Below are positions 17,548 through 27,001 of a stretch of DNA of 64,000 nt, one piece after another. Every line of letters begins with the position of its first letter. Positions within the stretch are counted from its first letter, which is position 1. This DNA is from Desulfobaccales bacterium (lineage in GTDB: Bacteria > Desulfobacterota > Desulfobaccia > Desulfobaccales > 0-14-0-80-60-11), in assembly GCA_041648175.1 (NCBI GenBank), contig JBAZPO010000001.1, positions 124,001 through 188,000 of the forward strand. Reading direction: 5' to 3'. A model generated the notes under the pieces. The model was not told the origin of the DNA and did not search any database. It was given only the letters and a program-made list of their open reading frames with translations. Made by a program: the position numbers and the translations under genes.

Positions 17548-18045
17548 TCACCCCGCCCTGCCTTCAAGCTCCGCCATAAGACGCTGACAGGTGGTCTCCA
17601 CCGCCTCAACCATAACCGCTGACAATCCCGGGGTTACTTCTTCCGGCATAAATTCGACCTGCGCCACGATGATCTTCACCTCTATCGGGCTATGTTCCTT
17701 AAGCTCCTGGAGCATGTTGACCGTGGGAAATTGGTGCAGAGAGAAGTCGGAGGTCTTCTTATCCGGAATGCCTTCCACCGGAATTTCAAAGACTTCTCCC
17801 GGCTTCCGATCAGGGTATTCCACCGCATCGATGATAAAAATCTTCTTGGGCTTTTTGTCGCTCAAAACCAGGTCAAAAAGGATATCCCGGATGCTGGTGC
17901 CCACATCCATAGCCAGGACGTCGTCGGGAAGCTGATAATGTTCTTTGAGTCTGGCAATGACCGCGGGCCCGAACCCGTCATCCCCCCATAAAATATTGCC
18001 ACAGCCGAAGATCAAGACCGATTTCTTAAATAATTCCGATATCAT
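17548..18045 (-). CDS. [NiFe]-hydrogenase maturation protease (HyaD/HycI/FrhD family)
   Basis: 165 residues. It has the family motifs LIFGCGNILWGDDGFGPAV (first nickel-probing Asp), the DVGTS segment, IIDAVEY (second Asp) and SLHQF with a conserved His. This endopeptidase removes the C-terminal tail of the large hydrogenase subunit after nickel is in place. The CGN and longer C-terminal region look closer to the FrhD/cofactor F420- or Mvh-type branch than to E. coli HyaD. Partner genes must lie elsewhere. Confidence 0.85.
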   Translation of the reverse strand: MISELFKKSVLIFGCGNILWGDDGFGPAVIARLKEHYQLPDDVLAMDVGTSIRDILFDLVLSDKKPKKIFIIDAVEYPDRKPGEVFEIPVEGIPDKKTSDFSLHQFPTVNMLQELKEHSPIEVKIIVAQVEFMPEEVTPGLSAVMVEAVETTCQRLMAELEGRAG

Positions 18046-18129
18046 GAATTGAACACACTCCTAGTATAAGCCCCAAAATGGGACCATCATAGTGGCACCG
18101 AATTTTGCGGCGACTAGGAGAGTATTCGC

Positions 18130-18606
18130 CTAACTCGAACCTCCTGTCAACTTATACTTGATGGCCACGGCTTGCATCTTGCTCGAAGGAGGTAATCCGG
18201 GAAGTCCCTGGCACCGCCCCGGTTGGCAGATAATGATGGCATCCGCGCCGATCTCCCGGGCCTTGCCCGTCAAACCCTCCAGCGACCCTCCAGAGGCGGT
18301 GACAGACGGCTCATATTCCAGCACCGCAAAGGATTTATAAGGCTTGGAAGGTGGCTGGTTCAGGACATCCACCTTATAGGTGGGCGGATATTTGACGCCG
18401 GCCAAATGAGAATAGGCCGACAGGTCAACATAACCGGCCGTGTCACATTGGGTCCCCAAAAAATCGGCTTCGTGGCCGGCCACAAAAAACGTCTTAACCT
18501 CTGCGGACGGTGATTTCAGATTGACTGCGGTACACCCGGTGACCACCAGGCCGACGGCCACCAGAACCGGAACAATGACATTTTTCCTTCGCGCCCAATT
18601 AATCAT
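18130..18606 (-). CDS. Hypothetical lipoprotein (158 aa)
   Basis: Starting at the ATG at 18606 (GGGGGAGG just upstream), the protein has a basic N-terminus, a hydrophobic core and the lipobox VVTGC, so it is probably a lipoprotein. The C-terminal half contains GLTGKAREIGADAIIICQPG, resembling the small beta-alpha repeat found in YbjQ/RcsF-like envelope proteins, with two Cys that could pair. An earlier in-frame start at 18663 lacks a ribosome site. Function unknown. Confidence 0.65.
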   Translation of the reverse strand: MINWARRKNVIVPVLVAVGLVVTGCTAVNLKSPSAEVKTFFVAGHEADFLGTQCDTAGYVDLSAYSHLAGVKYPPTYKVDVLNQPPSKPYKSFAVLEYEPSVTASGGSLEGLTGKAREIGADAIIICQPGRCQGLPGLPPSSKMQAVAIKYKLTGGSS

Positions 18607-18663
18607 AACGGCCTCCCCCCTATAATTGTCCTGAGCGATTTTCAGGAACAAGCCCCTGGCCAT

Positions 18664-19113
18664 CCTCCCCCAATCTTAGGATTCCAAGGGGCCAATTGCC
18701 GGTTTCCCAAGCCGGCATTTCCCCACTAGGTCGTAATTATAATTATCCTAATTCAATTGGCAAGTAAAGTTTTTTTAATGGTAACTAAATTAATTACAAG
18801 TTAATTCTTTTTATAAATGCCCACAGCGCAGAACATCAACCCAAAACCAGCGCCGCCCTTGGGACCCTCCTGCCCGAAGGTCCTCCTGCCCATAAGGCCC
18901 CGGGCTTTCCCGAACCCATGCTTCTTTCTGCCTTCTTGCGGCGATGAACCTGAAGCAGCCCTCCCGCCCCGGCTAAAAGACCCTGTGCAAAAAATATTTG
19001 ACTAAATGATCTTTTCCTTTTAATAGTAGAAGACAATTATATGGATTTGTTGAAACTAAACTAACGTCCATTACAAACAACGCCTGATAGTAGCATAAGT
19101 AATTAAAAAAAAT
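18664..19113. other. Gene-free 450-bp region between the lipoprotein and fadL-like genes
   Basis: AT-rich around 18735-18815 and 19000-19110, GC-rich in the middle (18835-18985). It presumably holds divergent promoters. A 62-codon open frame (18817-19005) is proline-rich and lacks a ribosome site, so I do not call it. No conserved motif is recognised. Confidence 0.5.
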
Positions 19114-20475
19114 GTGATGATTTTTATTCCAAGAACTTTTAATGAGGCCAATATGCTTTTATGCTCTCGAACCCTGATAACCGCTGGTCTCTTCAAACTA
19201 TTATGCTCAAGAAACTATGTACTTTTGATCATAGTGTTGGTAATGCCGATTTTGTGCTGGTGGACTTCCCTGGCCCATGGAGCCGGATTTGCCCTACTCC
19301 AGCAGGGGACCGCGGCCATGGCGCAAGGCAACGCCTTTGTGGCCGACGCCAGTGACCCCTCAGCCATCTTTTATAATCCTGCCGGCCTCAACCAACTGAA
19401 GCGAGCCCAAGTTTATGTGGGATCGTTTCTTAATTACCCGACCCGCGAGTTTAGCGGTGGCGGCCAGAACTTTCATACTGATCAAAACATTTACACGAGC
19501 TTGACGACCTATATCGCCATCCCCGTCCATAACCGGGTGGCCCTGGGCCTCGGCTTCTTTTCCCCTTTCGGCATGGGGACAGCCTGGCCATCGACTTGGG
19601 CCGGGCGCTATCTAACCACCTTATCCGATATGAAAACCTACACCCTCAACCCGGTCATCTCCGTCAAAGCTCTGGACAACCTTTCCATTGCGGTCGGGGC
19701 TGATTTTCTCTGGTCCAGGGTACAGCTCAAACGTAAGACCCCAGTGGTTTTCCGGGGGAATACCTTGCCTGATGCCGAGATCAACCTGACGGGCGACGGT
19801 AGTGGCATCGGCTACAACCTCGGTCTCTTGTACGAACCCCTGTCAGGAGTGAAACTGGGAGTTTCCTACCGGAGTAAAATCTCGGTGAAGCACGAGGGCG
19901 AAATCGCTACTGTCCTGCCGGCGCCTCTCCCGTCCGCCTTCCCCGTCTTTGGTTCTGCCAACCTCACTTTTCCCGCGTCACTGACCACCGGTCTTTCCTA
20001 CAGCCGGTTGGCGCCCTTCACCTTTGAGTTTGACACTACCTGGACGGGCTGGTCTTCCTATTCCAAATTTAAAACGAACTTTGATCAGCCAATTGCGGTA
20101 AACGGCGTTTTAAACAATACCAGCACCACCCCAAAAAACTGGCATGATGCCTGGGCTTTCCGCTTCGGGGCCAATTATGAAATCCGGGAAGGTATGAAGA
20201 TCCGGGCCGGATATATCTACGATCTCACTCCGGTACCCGATTCCAGCTTTGAACCTCAGGTGCCCGACGCCAACCGTCATATCTTTACGGTGGGCGGAGA
20301 TATCAAGGTCTTGACGAGATTCACCCTGGGAATCGCCTACAATTACATCTTGTCCGAGAGCCGCACGAAAAACAACGCGATTCCCGTCAATGGCGTTCCG
20401 GCCCCCTTGCAAGCCAACGGCAACTATAGCAGCGACGTCCACTCACTGGGACTCAGCTGCACCTTCCAATTTTAG
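19114..20475 (+). CDS. FadL/OmpP1/TodX family outer membrane transporter
   Basis: 453 residues. After a long leader with a hydrophobic segment, the mature protein begins GAGFALLQQGTAAMAQGNAFVADASDPSAIFYNPAGL, the FadL N-terminal hatch with its NPA motif. The remainder is a beta-barrel pattern with a C-terminal aromatic residue (LGLSCTFQF). It takes up long-chain fatty acids or other hydrophobic compounds. The true start may be further in (a Met at about residue 44 gives a more usual signal peptide). It is convergent with the enolase-superfamily gene. Confidence 0.85.
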   Translation: MMIFIPRTFNEANMLLCSRTLITAGLFKLLCSRNYVLLIIVLVMPILCWWTSLAHGAGFALLQQGTAAMAQGNAFVADASDPSAIFYNPAGLNQLKRAQVYVGSFLNYPTREFSGGGQNFHTDQNIYTSLTTYIAIPVHNRVALGLGFFSPFGMGTAWPSTWAGRYLTTLSDMKTYTLNPVISVKALDNLSIAVGADFLWSRVQLKRKTPVVFRGNTLPDAEINLTGDGSGIGYNLGLLYEPLSGVKLGVSYRSKISVKHEGEIATVLPAPLPSAFPVFGSANLTFPASLTTGLSYSRLAPFTFEFDTTWTGWSSYSKFKTNFDQPIAVNGVLNNTSTTPKNWHDAWAFRFGANYEIREGMKIRAGYIYDLTPVPDSSFEPQVPDANRHIFTVGGDIKVLTRFTLGIAYNYILSESRTKNNAIPVNGVPAPLQANGNYSSDVHSLGLSCTFQF

Positions 20476-20494
20476 TGGGTCCGAACAAGAGGGG

Positions 20495-20531
20495 TGGGGA
20501 GAACAAGCCCTATCCATGGGCTTGCTCCCCC
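20495..20531. terminator. Bidirectional hairpin between convergent genes
   Basis: TGGGGAG..CAAGCCC pairs with GGGCTTG..CTCCCC across a 7-bp loop, between the fadL-like stop (20475) and the enolase-superfamily stop (20537). The T tract is weak. Confidence 0.55.
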
Positions 20532-20536
20532 CATAT

Positions 20537-21673
20537 TTACTGGACTGTCTCCTGGCGATGAGACACGGCCAAATCCGACAGCACTTCATCCAAGACTTCA
20601 ATTCCCAGGCCGAAGCCGGGAAGCTCATGGGCCAGGCCGCCGTCTTGAAAGACCACCGGCTGGGCTACTACGTCTTTGAGCAACAAGTAGTTGGAGAATG
20701 ATCCCTCCACATAAGACAGATGGGGAACGGTCAAGGCGAAATGACGACCCGCAGCCGACAGGATGCTGGTTTCTCCCACATGACAACCCAACTGGCATAA
20801 AATGCCGGCCCTCTCGGCCATTCGCCTGATCCGGGTGGAAGCTCCCAAACCGCCGCACTTGGACAGACGGATATTAAAGACCTGGCAAGCCTTAAGGTCG
20901 ATCAAACGGCGGGCATCCTCTTCGGTGCAGAGAGACTCATCCGCGATCACCGGGATCTGCACCGCGTCCTGCACCTGCTTGAGGCCGGTAAAGTCGGCCT
21001 TGGCCACCGGCTGTTCCACCGCGCTGATCCGGTAGGGCTCCATCTCCTTGAGGCGGGCAATAGCCTCGGAGGGACTCCAGGCCGAGTTGGCGTCCACCCG
21101 GATATCAACCTCGAAGCCCAGGTGATCCCGGGCCATCCTCAGGGTCGAAAGGTCTGCATCAGTCCCCACCTTGAGTTTGACAAACCGCATGTGATTGAAC
21201 TTGACCAGGTTGAATATCTGCTTCATCTGTTCAGGCGACATCATGGGGATGACCGCGCTATAAACCAGACTCTGTCTCAGTTTGGTCCCGATCAGCTCGC
21301 TCATTGGCAGCATCCAGCTTCGGCCGGCGGCATCCAGCAAGGCCGTTTCCAAGGCACAGAAGGCCGCCGGGTGGCGCCAGGCCTGCGTCTCCCTATAGAG
21401 GTCCTCCATGGCTATGATTAACGCCTCGGGGGAATGAAACTTCCTGGCCAAGAGTTCCGGCGCCAGAACCTCTTGGAGAAAGGCGAGGCTGTCATTCAGC
21501 ACCTCGCCGGTGACAAAGGTCCGGGGCACGCCCTCGCCATATCCTGTGACGGTGTCCGCCGTGGTCACCCTGAGAACCAGGTTGTCAGAGCCCACGTGAG
21601 TTGCCAGATTATGCTTGATCGGCGATTGAAAGCCCAATTTCAGGTGCCAAATATCCATTTTCTTGATTATCAT
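20537..21673 (-). CDS. Enolase-superfamily enzyme (muconate cycloisomerase / dipeptide epimerase / OSBS-like)
   Basis: 378 residues from the ATG at 21673 (GAGG 8 bp upstream). The barrel shows the catalytic pattern of the muconate lactonizing subgroup: VKLKVG (KxK general base), VDAN, VEQP and ADES metal ligands, and IRLSKCGG (second Lys). The substrate cannot be read: cis,cis-muconate, succinylbenzoate and amide racemisation are all possible. It overlaps the upstream acyltransferase gene by 65 bp, so the two are translated together. Confidence 0.82.
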   Translation of the reverse strand: MIIKKMDIWHLKLGFQSPIKHNLATHVGSDNLVLRVTTADTVTGYGEGVPRTFVTGEVLNDSLAFLQEVLAPELLARKFHSPEALIIAMEDLYRETQAWRHPAAFCALETALLDAAGRSWMLPMSELIGTKLRQSLVYSAVIPMMSPEQMKQIFNLVKFNHMRFVKLKVGTDADLSTLRMARDHLGFEVDIRVDANSAWSPSEAIARLKEMEPYRISAVEQPVAKADFTGLKQVQDAVQIPVIADESLCTEEDARRLIDLKACQVFNIRLSKCGGLGASTRIRRMAERAGILCQLGCHVGETSILSAAGRHFALTVPHLSYVEGSFSNYLLLKDVVAQPVVFQDGGLAHELPGFGLGIEVLDEVLSDLAVSHRQETVQ

Positions 21674-22601
21674 GCTCGACCTCAACGTGAGATTTGATCA
21701 GTTTACCAAACTTCTTCCACTGGTACCATTGCTCCGGGAGAGCTTCCACGGTGTCTTCCAGCACACTCAGGCAACGCTCGCTCAAAGACAGGTGCCCAGG
21801 GAAGGCCCCATTTCCCACCGCGGTAAGGTTGCAGGTATAGTCTTTCTTGCCGTCCCGTTGCACCAGGGCCGTGACGACCTGGGCCCCCGAACGTTTCTGC
21901 AACAGCTCCAGGGTCCGATCCGAAGGGAGCCGGCAGTTGAGAAATGAACTATGACGGCGAGGATCAGGCCGCCATTCATCAAATTCATCGCACTCGGTGA
22001 TGAGAATCCGGCCTTGCTTGAGCGCCTTCATGGCCGCCAAAATAATGTTGCCTTCATCCGCGTCGATAAGTTCCAGGCCCACCGCAGTGGCCCTCGCCCC
22101 CATGGATTCCCGCAGGCGCGTGGTTTGGAAGCGGCAGATCATGGACGTAGGATAACCGTTCAAGGCTAAAGCGCCGGGCAAAAATTCCACTGCCCCGAAA
22201 TGGCCGGTGACCAGCAGAATTCCCTTGCCCCCTTCCAAGGCTGCCTGAAGATTCTCGGTGCCTGCAAACTTTATCTTAGTTTTCAAGAATTTACACAGTC
22301 GGGGGAAATGAGAATAGCCGACGAACAGCTTCTCATGATAATGGTCGAAAATTCCCCGGAAGGCCCCTTTGATTTTCTGGTTGAGGTCGGTGGAGGCATA
22401 TTTTCTGCGAAAAACATATCGGAAGGTATTGCGAATCAGGACTTTTTCAGACCAATTCAGGAGATAGTAAAGCTTTCCCAGGAGCATGATATAGCCTCGA
22501 GAAACCGAGAACGGTAAAAAACGGAACACCCAGCTATTAAATTTCATTTGCAAGAACTTGCTCAGGGAGAGTTTGGGGAATCGAAGCATTTTTAAAAACA
22601 T
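21609..22601 (-). CDS. Lipid A biosynthesis-type acyltransferase (LpxL/HtrB, LPLAT family)
   Basis: 330 residues. It has a basic, hydrophobic N-terminus typical of inner-membrane LPLAT enzymes, the catalytic HX4E as HFGAVE (about residue 139), and a conserved Arg-rich block (ICRFQTTRLRESMGAR). The family transfers acyl chains to lipid A or other lipids. The last 65 bp overlap the next gene in another frame, unusually long for a coupled pair. With the nearby FadL-type porin it may act on an unusual acyl product. Confidence 0.8.
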   Translation of the reverse strand: MFLKMLRFPKLSLSKFLQMKFNSWVFRFLPFSVSRGYIMLLGKLYYLLNWSEKVLIRNTFRYVFRRKYASTDLNQKIKGAFRGIFDHYHEKLFVGYSHFPRLCKFLKTKIKFAGTENLQAALEGGKGILLVTGHFGAVEFLPGALALNGYPTSMICRFQTTRLRESMGARATAVGLELIDADEGNIILAAMKALKQGRILITECDEFDEWRPDPRRHSSFLNCRLPSDRTLELLQKRSGAQVVTALVQRDGKKDYTCNLTAVGNGAFPGHLSLSERCLSVLEDTVEALPEQWYQWKKFGKLIKSHVEVEHDNQENGYLAPEIGLSIADQA

Positions 22602-22671
22602 ATTCCTTTCTCCTTTTATATAAAATATTGTAAATCCTTTAAAATATTAGCCTTATTCGTTGAAAGAAATC

Positions 22672-22711
22672 AGGGTTTCCCTGATTTTGACAGGAGGGTT
22701 TCCCTGATTTT
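22672..22711. promoter_or_regulatory. Two direct copies of a GGGTTTCCC operator-like site
   Basis: The 17-bp word AGGGTTTCCCTGATTTT occurs at 22672-22688 and 22695-22711, 23 bp apart (about two helical turns), 71-110 bp upstream of the acyltransferase start. A close relative, GGGGATTCCCTGATTTT, lies upstream of the receiver gene at 27168. Such spacing suggests a dimeric regulator. Confidence 0.5.
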
Positions 22712-23391
22712 CTGCTGCGAAATACCTTATTTTTGGGGGGGAAAAGGAGGGCCTGACAAAACCCAGGCGTAGCCTGCATGAAAACAACCTTCAATATGAA
22801 TAGGTTAGTATTGACCATTGGAGATTGTTTTATTATAATCACACATTTTTTAATAAAATTGTAATTTTGTTTTAATTATATTATTATGTATAATTATGTT
22901 ATTATGTAGTTCTTTGTTTATTGGCTTATTATGCTTATGAGGCCCTACAAGTAAGGCCTTGCAATCTATCTCATTACCTATCGCCTTCAACCCAATTTAT
23001 TAACTCAACTTCTTGAAAGTATTATCTTTTCTAAAGTCACGCCTGCCGGTTTTCCGGGTTGGGCGCAGTTTGCAAGACCTTTGGGTATCTGTCCTGAAGG
23101 TGTTCTCTAGGTTCCCCATCCCGGTCTCCCGCCTTAGCGGCAAAGGACTGAGGCGAGAATCCTGGCCAATTCAAGTAATTTCGCCGCATGTCGATAACTA
23201 AATTAGAATTCGGAATATTCGCGTTTTTGCTTGATTGGCTCGGATGATGAGCAGGTCTCGCAAGCGGTGCCGCTACGTCAGGACCGTCGCAAAGGGGCAG
23301 GTCTATCGGACTCGAATAATACGTCTCAGGCCGGGGAAAAACTTGGCATGAGGCAGGGAACCAACTGAACCCCTTGAAAAATAAATGCGGG
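22712..23391. other. Gene-free region upstream of the sensor kinase
   Basis: Very AT-rich at 22800-22930 and mixed beyond. The only small frame with coding flavour is 23244-23351 (+), a 35-codon, strongly basic peptide (MMSRSRKRCRYVRT...) with no ribosome site; I treat it as doubtful. No tRNA fold or known riboswitch is recognised. Confidence 0.45.
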
Positions 23392-23419
23392 TTGACTTTT
23401 GCCGGTAGTTCTTTATGAT
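23392..23419 (+). promoter_or_regulatory. Possible sigma70-type promoter for the sensor kinase gene
   Basis: TTGACT, a 16-bp spacer and TATGAT. It would give a leader of over 200 bases. A second TATAAT at 23585-23590 lies closer to the gene but has no good -35 box. Confidence 0.4.
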
Positions 23420-23652
23420 GCCCGTGGGTCTTAGGCTTAAAGCTAAACTCAAATAGATTTTTGATAGTTAGGTATGGATTACCGGCTTCCGCTTAGTTTC
23501 TTCCAGGGCGGCGATGTCAACGAAACACCTGGGGGGGTTCTCTGGATAAGTTTTTCTGATGCAACCTCTAGACCAATAATCTGTTATAATAAATAATAGT
23601 TAAGCGTGGTGACTGGCGCGCGGTGAGTCCAAAAGTGATGGTGGAGTCGGGT

Positions 23653-26316
23653 ATGGCCATGGAGAAGCACCATAGTTGCCTGAATACCCGGGCTATAATC
23701 GAATATTTCCAAGAAAATCGGCCGAATGAGGTGGATAGGCTCATGGCCGGGCTGGGCCCCGAAATTGAAGGCCTTAGCAACCCGCAAGAATTCTTAATGG
23801 AGGTCAATAATTGGGTGTCCAGTGATGTGGTCACCAAAATGTTTGAGAATGCCAGAGTTATTACCCAAGAAGATGAAGTCGCCTTTAAGATGGGGTTTGA
23901 ATCCGCCGCCAGGAAAAAGTTGGGCTATGTTCAGCGGATTATCATGTTCGCTTATAAAAATCCCCGCCGCACCCTCAGAAAAGTTCAATCCATTAACGAT
24001 AAGTTTAATAAAAATAAGCGCATAGAAATTGTGAAAATTAGAGGAGATGCTGCAGTTATTCGCCTGCACTGGTTTAAAGAAATTCCCGCCAGCGTTGACT
24101 ATTGTTTATTTAATAAAGGGATTTACTCTGGGATCCCTACCATTTGGGGTCTTCCTCCCGCCACCCTGCATGAAACCAAATGCTATTTTCGGGGTGATGA
24201 ATATTGTGAGTACCACTTTAAATGGCAAAGAAATTTTTCTTTAAGAGAAGGACTGCTAAGGCTTCTGGTTCCCTGGCGGGCGCTCAACTATACGATTGAA
24301 GAACTTGAGCGGGATAAAGAACTCCTGAAGAAAAAGTTTGATGAGATTCATCGCTTGAATATCCAACTCAAGGAGAAAATCGATCAACTCATCTGTCTGC
24401 AGGAAACCAGCACCGCCGCGCTCTCCGTCCTCCATCTCGAGAAGCTGCTCCAGGTCACGTTGCGACTGCTTATCAACTCCGCCAAGCTGGATCGTGCCGG
24501 GATTCTGCTCCTGGACGAAAAAGGCGAGTCCTTGGAACTCACCTGCGCGGAGGGAATCGCCCCTGAACTTTTTGAGCAGGTCAGAAATTACCAAATTCCC
24601 ATCAGCAAAGTAGATAACATCATTGCCCGGGTCGCCATGACTGGTATTCCGGTGGTGATTCAAGATGTGACCCGCAGTAAACTGAACATGAACAACCCCC
24701 TGATCCAATTCTTCAAACCCAAGGCCTTCATTCTGGTTCCCCTCACGGTGCGGGGCAAGGTCATCGGCGTGCTCATGGCCGATCGAGTTCACGAGGACGC
24801 GTTGATCAGCGATAGCGACCGGGACTTTATTGTCAGTTTTGCCAACCAGATCGCCATCGCCCTGGAAAATGCCATTCTCTACCGCAAGATAGCCGTATCC
24901 GAACGGAAATACCGTGAGCTGGTGGAAAATGCTCACGATGGCATCTGGATTATCGATGAGCAAGGTCTCATTAAATTTGTCAACCGCAGAATGGGGGAGA
25001 TTACCGGCCAGGAGGCCCTGGAAGGCAGAAGCATCTACGATCTGGTGGATCAAGAAAATCACAACCTGTTAGAAGATGTCATGGCTCAAAACCGGATGAA
25101 CCGGGTGGCCCAGCAGGAATTGGACATCACTTGCCAGAACCGGGGTCTGGCCTCGGTTATTATGAGTTCGGTCCCCATGTTTGAAGATGGCGTTTTCACC
25201 GGCGCTTTTGCCATGATCAGTGATATCACGGCCTTGCGGGAAACAGAAAAGCGCTTCCGAAAAATCTTCGAAGAAGCTGCCCATGGGATGTCGCTCGTGG
25301 ATATGGAAGGCCACATCCAGGATGTCAACCCGGCTCTTCTGAAGATGCTGGGATTTAATAAGAATGACCTGGTCGGAAAATCTTTCAAGGCCCTCCTTTT
25401 CCAGGAGGATGCCATGAGAAATGGCCGGCTGTTTAATGAACTATGCGACGGTAAACGGGACTCCTACTCCCGGGAGACTCGCTACCGGCATAAAGATAAC
25501 CGGGTGGTCTGGGGGCAGGTAACCGTGTCACTACTTCGCAGCAGCGGCGGCGCCCCGCAGTATGCCGTTGCCATGGTCGCGGATATTACCCACCGGAAAA
25601 AAGCCGAGGAAGATATTCGCACCTACCAGGAGCAACTCCAATCTCTGGCTTCCGAGCTGTCCCTCACCGAAGAGCGCGAACGGCACCGTCTGGCCACCGA
25701 CCTGCACGATCATATCGGCCAAGCCCTGGCCGTCTCTAAGATCAAGCTGGGGGTGCTGCAGAGGTCTGTGACTGCCCCGGACCAAGCCAAACCTCTGGGT
25801 GAGGTGCGGGAACTCATCGAACAGATGATCCAGGACACCCGCTCCCTGACCTTTGAACTGAGCACGCCGGTCCTTTACGAACTTGGATTTGAAGCGGCAG
25901 TGGAATGGTTCGCCAGGCATGTCCGGTCCCAGCACGGTATCAATGTGGAAGTGCAACAGGACATGGCGCCCATCCCCATGGATGATGAAATCAAGGTCCT
26001 GCTGTTCCGGTCGGTGCGGGAGTTGATGATCAATATTGTCAAGCACGCCCAGGCGCACAATGCCCGGGTCACCATCCGAAGAGAGAACGACGGCATCAAC
26101 ATCGCAGTGGAAGACGACGGTGTGGGCATTAAAAACGTCCCGCGGGATTCAAGGTTAAAAAGTGACAGCGGTTTTGGCCTCTTCAGTATTAGGGAACGCT
26201 TGCATTACCTGGGAGGCCAGGTGCAGGTGGAATCGGAGCAAGGCCGGGGCACTAAGATAACCCTCATAGTTCCCCGCCAACATATCCGGAAGGCTCAAGT
26301 GGGGATAGCGCAATGA
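23653..26316 (+). CDS. Multidomain sensor histidine kinase (NarX/LiaS type output)
   Basis: 887 residues from the ATG at 23653 (GGAG 6 bp upstream; a GTG at 23623 lacks a site). Order: an N-terminal sensory domain ending in a Cys-rich strand (KCYFRGDEYCEYHFKW), a coiled coil, a GAF domain (about 270-420), two PAS domains (about 425-540 and 550-670), then HisKA_3 with ERERHRLATDLHDHIGQALA (phospho-His) and HATPase_c with DDGVGI. No membrane segment, so it is cytoplasmic. The stop overlaps the regulator start as ATGA, so they are a cognate pair. Confidence 0.9.
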   Translation: MAMEKHHSCLNTRAIIEYFQENRPNEVDRLMAGLGPEIEGLSNPQEFLMEVNNWVSSDVVTKMFENARVITQEDEVAFKMGFESAARKKLGYVQRIIMFAYKNPRRTLRKVQSINDKFNKNKRIEIVKIRGDAAVIRLHWFKEIPASVDYCLFNKGIYSGIPTIWGLPPATLHETKCYFRGDEYCEYHFKWQRNFSLREGLLRLLVPWRALNYTIEELERDKELLKKKFDEIHRLNIQLKEKIDQLICLQETSTAALSVLHLEKLLQVTLRLLINSAKLDRAGILLLDEKGESLELTCAEGIAPELFEQVRNYQIPISKVDNIIARVAMTGIPVVIQDVTRSKLNMNNPLIQFFKPKAFILVPLTVRGKVIGVLMADRVHEDALISDSDRDFIVSFANQIAIALENAILYRKIAVSERKYRELVENAHDGIWIIDEQGLIKFVNRRMGEITGQEALEGRSIYDLVDQENHNLLEDVMAQNRMNRVAQQELDITCQNRGLASVIMSSVPMFEDGVFTGAFAMISDITALRETEKRFRKIFEEAAHGMSLVDMEGHIQDVNPALLKMLGFNKNDLVGKSFKALLFQEDAMRNGRLFNELCDGKRDSYSRETRYRHKDNRVVWGQVTVSLLRSSGGAPQYAVAMVADITHRKKAEEDIRTYQEQLQSLASELSLTEERERHRLATDLHDHIGQALAVSKIKLGVLQRSVTAPDQAKPLGEVRELIEQMIQDTRSLTFELSTPVLYELGFEAAVEWFARHVRSQHGINVEVQQDMAPIPMDDEIKVLLFRSVRELMINIVKHAQAHNARVTIRRENDGINIAVEDDGVGIKNVPRDSRLKSDSGFGLFSIRERLHYLGGQVQVESEQGRGTKITLIVPRQHIRKAQVGIAQ

Positions 26317-26963
26317 TCAAGATCATATTGGCGGATGACCACCAGATTGTGCGTCATGGACTCCGTAGCTTGTTGTCGTCGGAACCCGATATGGAAGTCG
26401 TGGGTGAAGCCGACAATGGCCGGGCAGTGGTCCGGTTGGTCCAGGAAAAATCACCCCAGGTGGTGATCATGGACATTTCCATGCCTGATTTGAACGGCAT
26501 CGAAGCTACCCGGCAGATCGTCGCCGATAGCCCTGGGGTCAAAATTATCGCCCTGTCGATGCATTCCGACAGCCTCTTTGTCTTGAATATGTTCAAGGCC
26601 GGGGCCTCAGGCTACCTCTTGAAAGATTGCGCCCTGGAGGAATTGGTCAAGGCGGTGCGCACGGTGTTAAGCCGGAAGATCTATCTCAGCCCCGGTATTT
26701 CCGATATCGTGATCAAGGACTTTGTCATCGGCTGGTCTCCCCCGGATTCCTCCGCCTATTCCATCTTAACCACCAGGGAACGAGAGGTCCTCCAATTGAT
26801 GGCCGAAGGCCGGAATACCAACCAAATCGCCGAAAACCTTTGCGTCAGCGTGAAGACCGTGGAAGCCCACCGCAAACAATTGATGAATAAGTTGGATATT
26901 CACAGTGTGGCCGAACTCACCAAATACGCTATCCGCCAGGGTCTGACCTCTTTAGAGGCTTGA
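26313..26963 (+). CDS. LuxR/NarL-family response regulator
   Basis: 216 residues. The receiver domain (1-120) has the DD acidic pair (LADDHQI), phospho-acceptor Asp in VVIMDISMPD and Lys in YLLKDCA. After a linker comes a GerE HTH (about 150-210) with LTTREREVLQLMAEGRNTNQIAENL and VKTVEAHR. It is the obvious partner of the upstream kinase. A receiver-only relative lies 200 bp downstream. Confidence 0.93.
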   Translation: MIKIILADDHQIVRHGLRSLLSSEPDMEVVGEADNGRAVVRLVQEKSPQVVIMDISMPDLNGIEATRQIVADSPGVKIIALSMHSDSLFVLNMFKAGASGYLLKDCALEELVKAVRTVLSRKIYLSPGISDIVIKDFVIGWSPPDSSAYSILTTREREVLQLMAEGRNTNQIAENLCVSVKTVEAHRKQLMNKLDIHSVAELTKYAIRQGLTSLEA

Positions 26964-27001
26964 TCTCCCCATATCCCCCTCCCCTTAAAAATCCAATATA
27001 A

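Noticed and set aside
23230..23340. Possible c-di-GMP riboswitch (GCAAAGGGG-like words)
   Set aside because: The conserved GEMM core and paired stems could not be matched; only isolated short words agree.
23244..23351. A 35-codon basic peptide frame upstream of the kinase
   Set aside because: No ribosome site and a composition (Arg-rich) that chance frames in mixed-GC DNA often have. Kept only as a remark on the gap.
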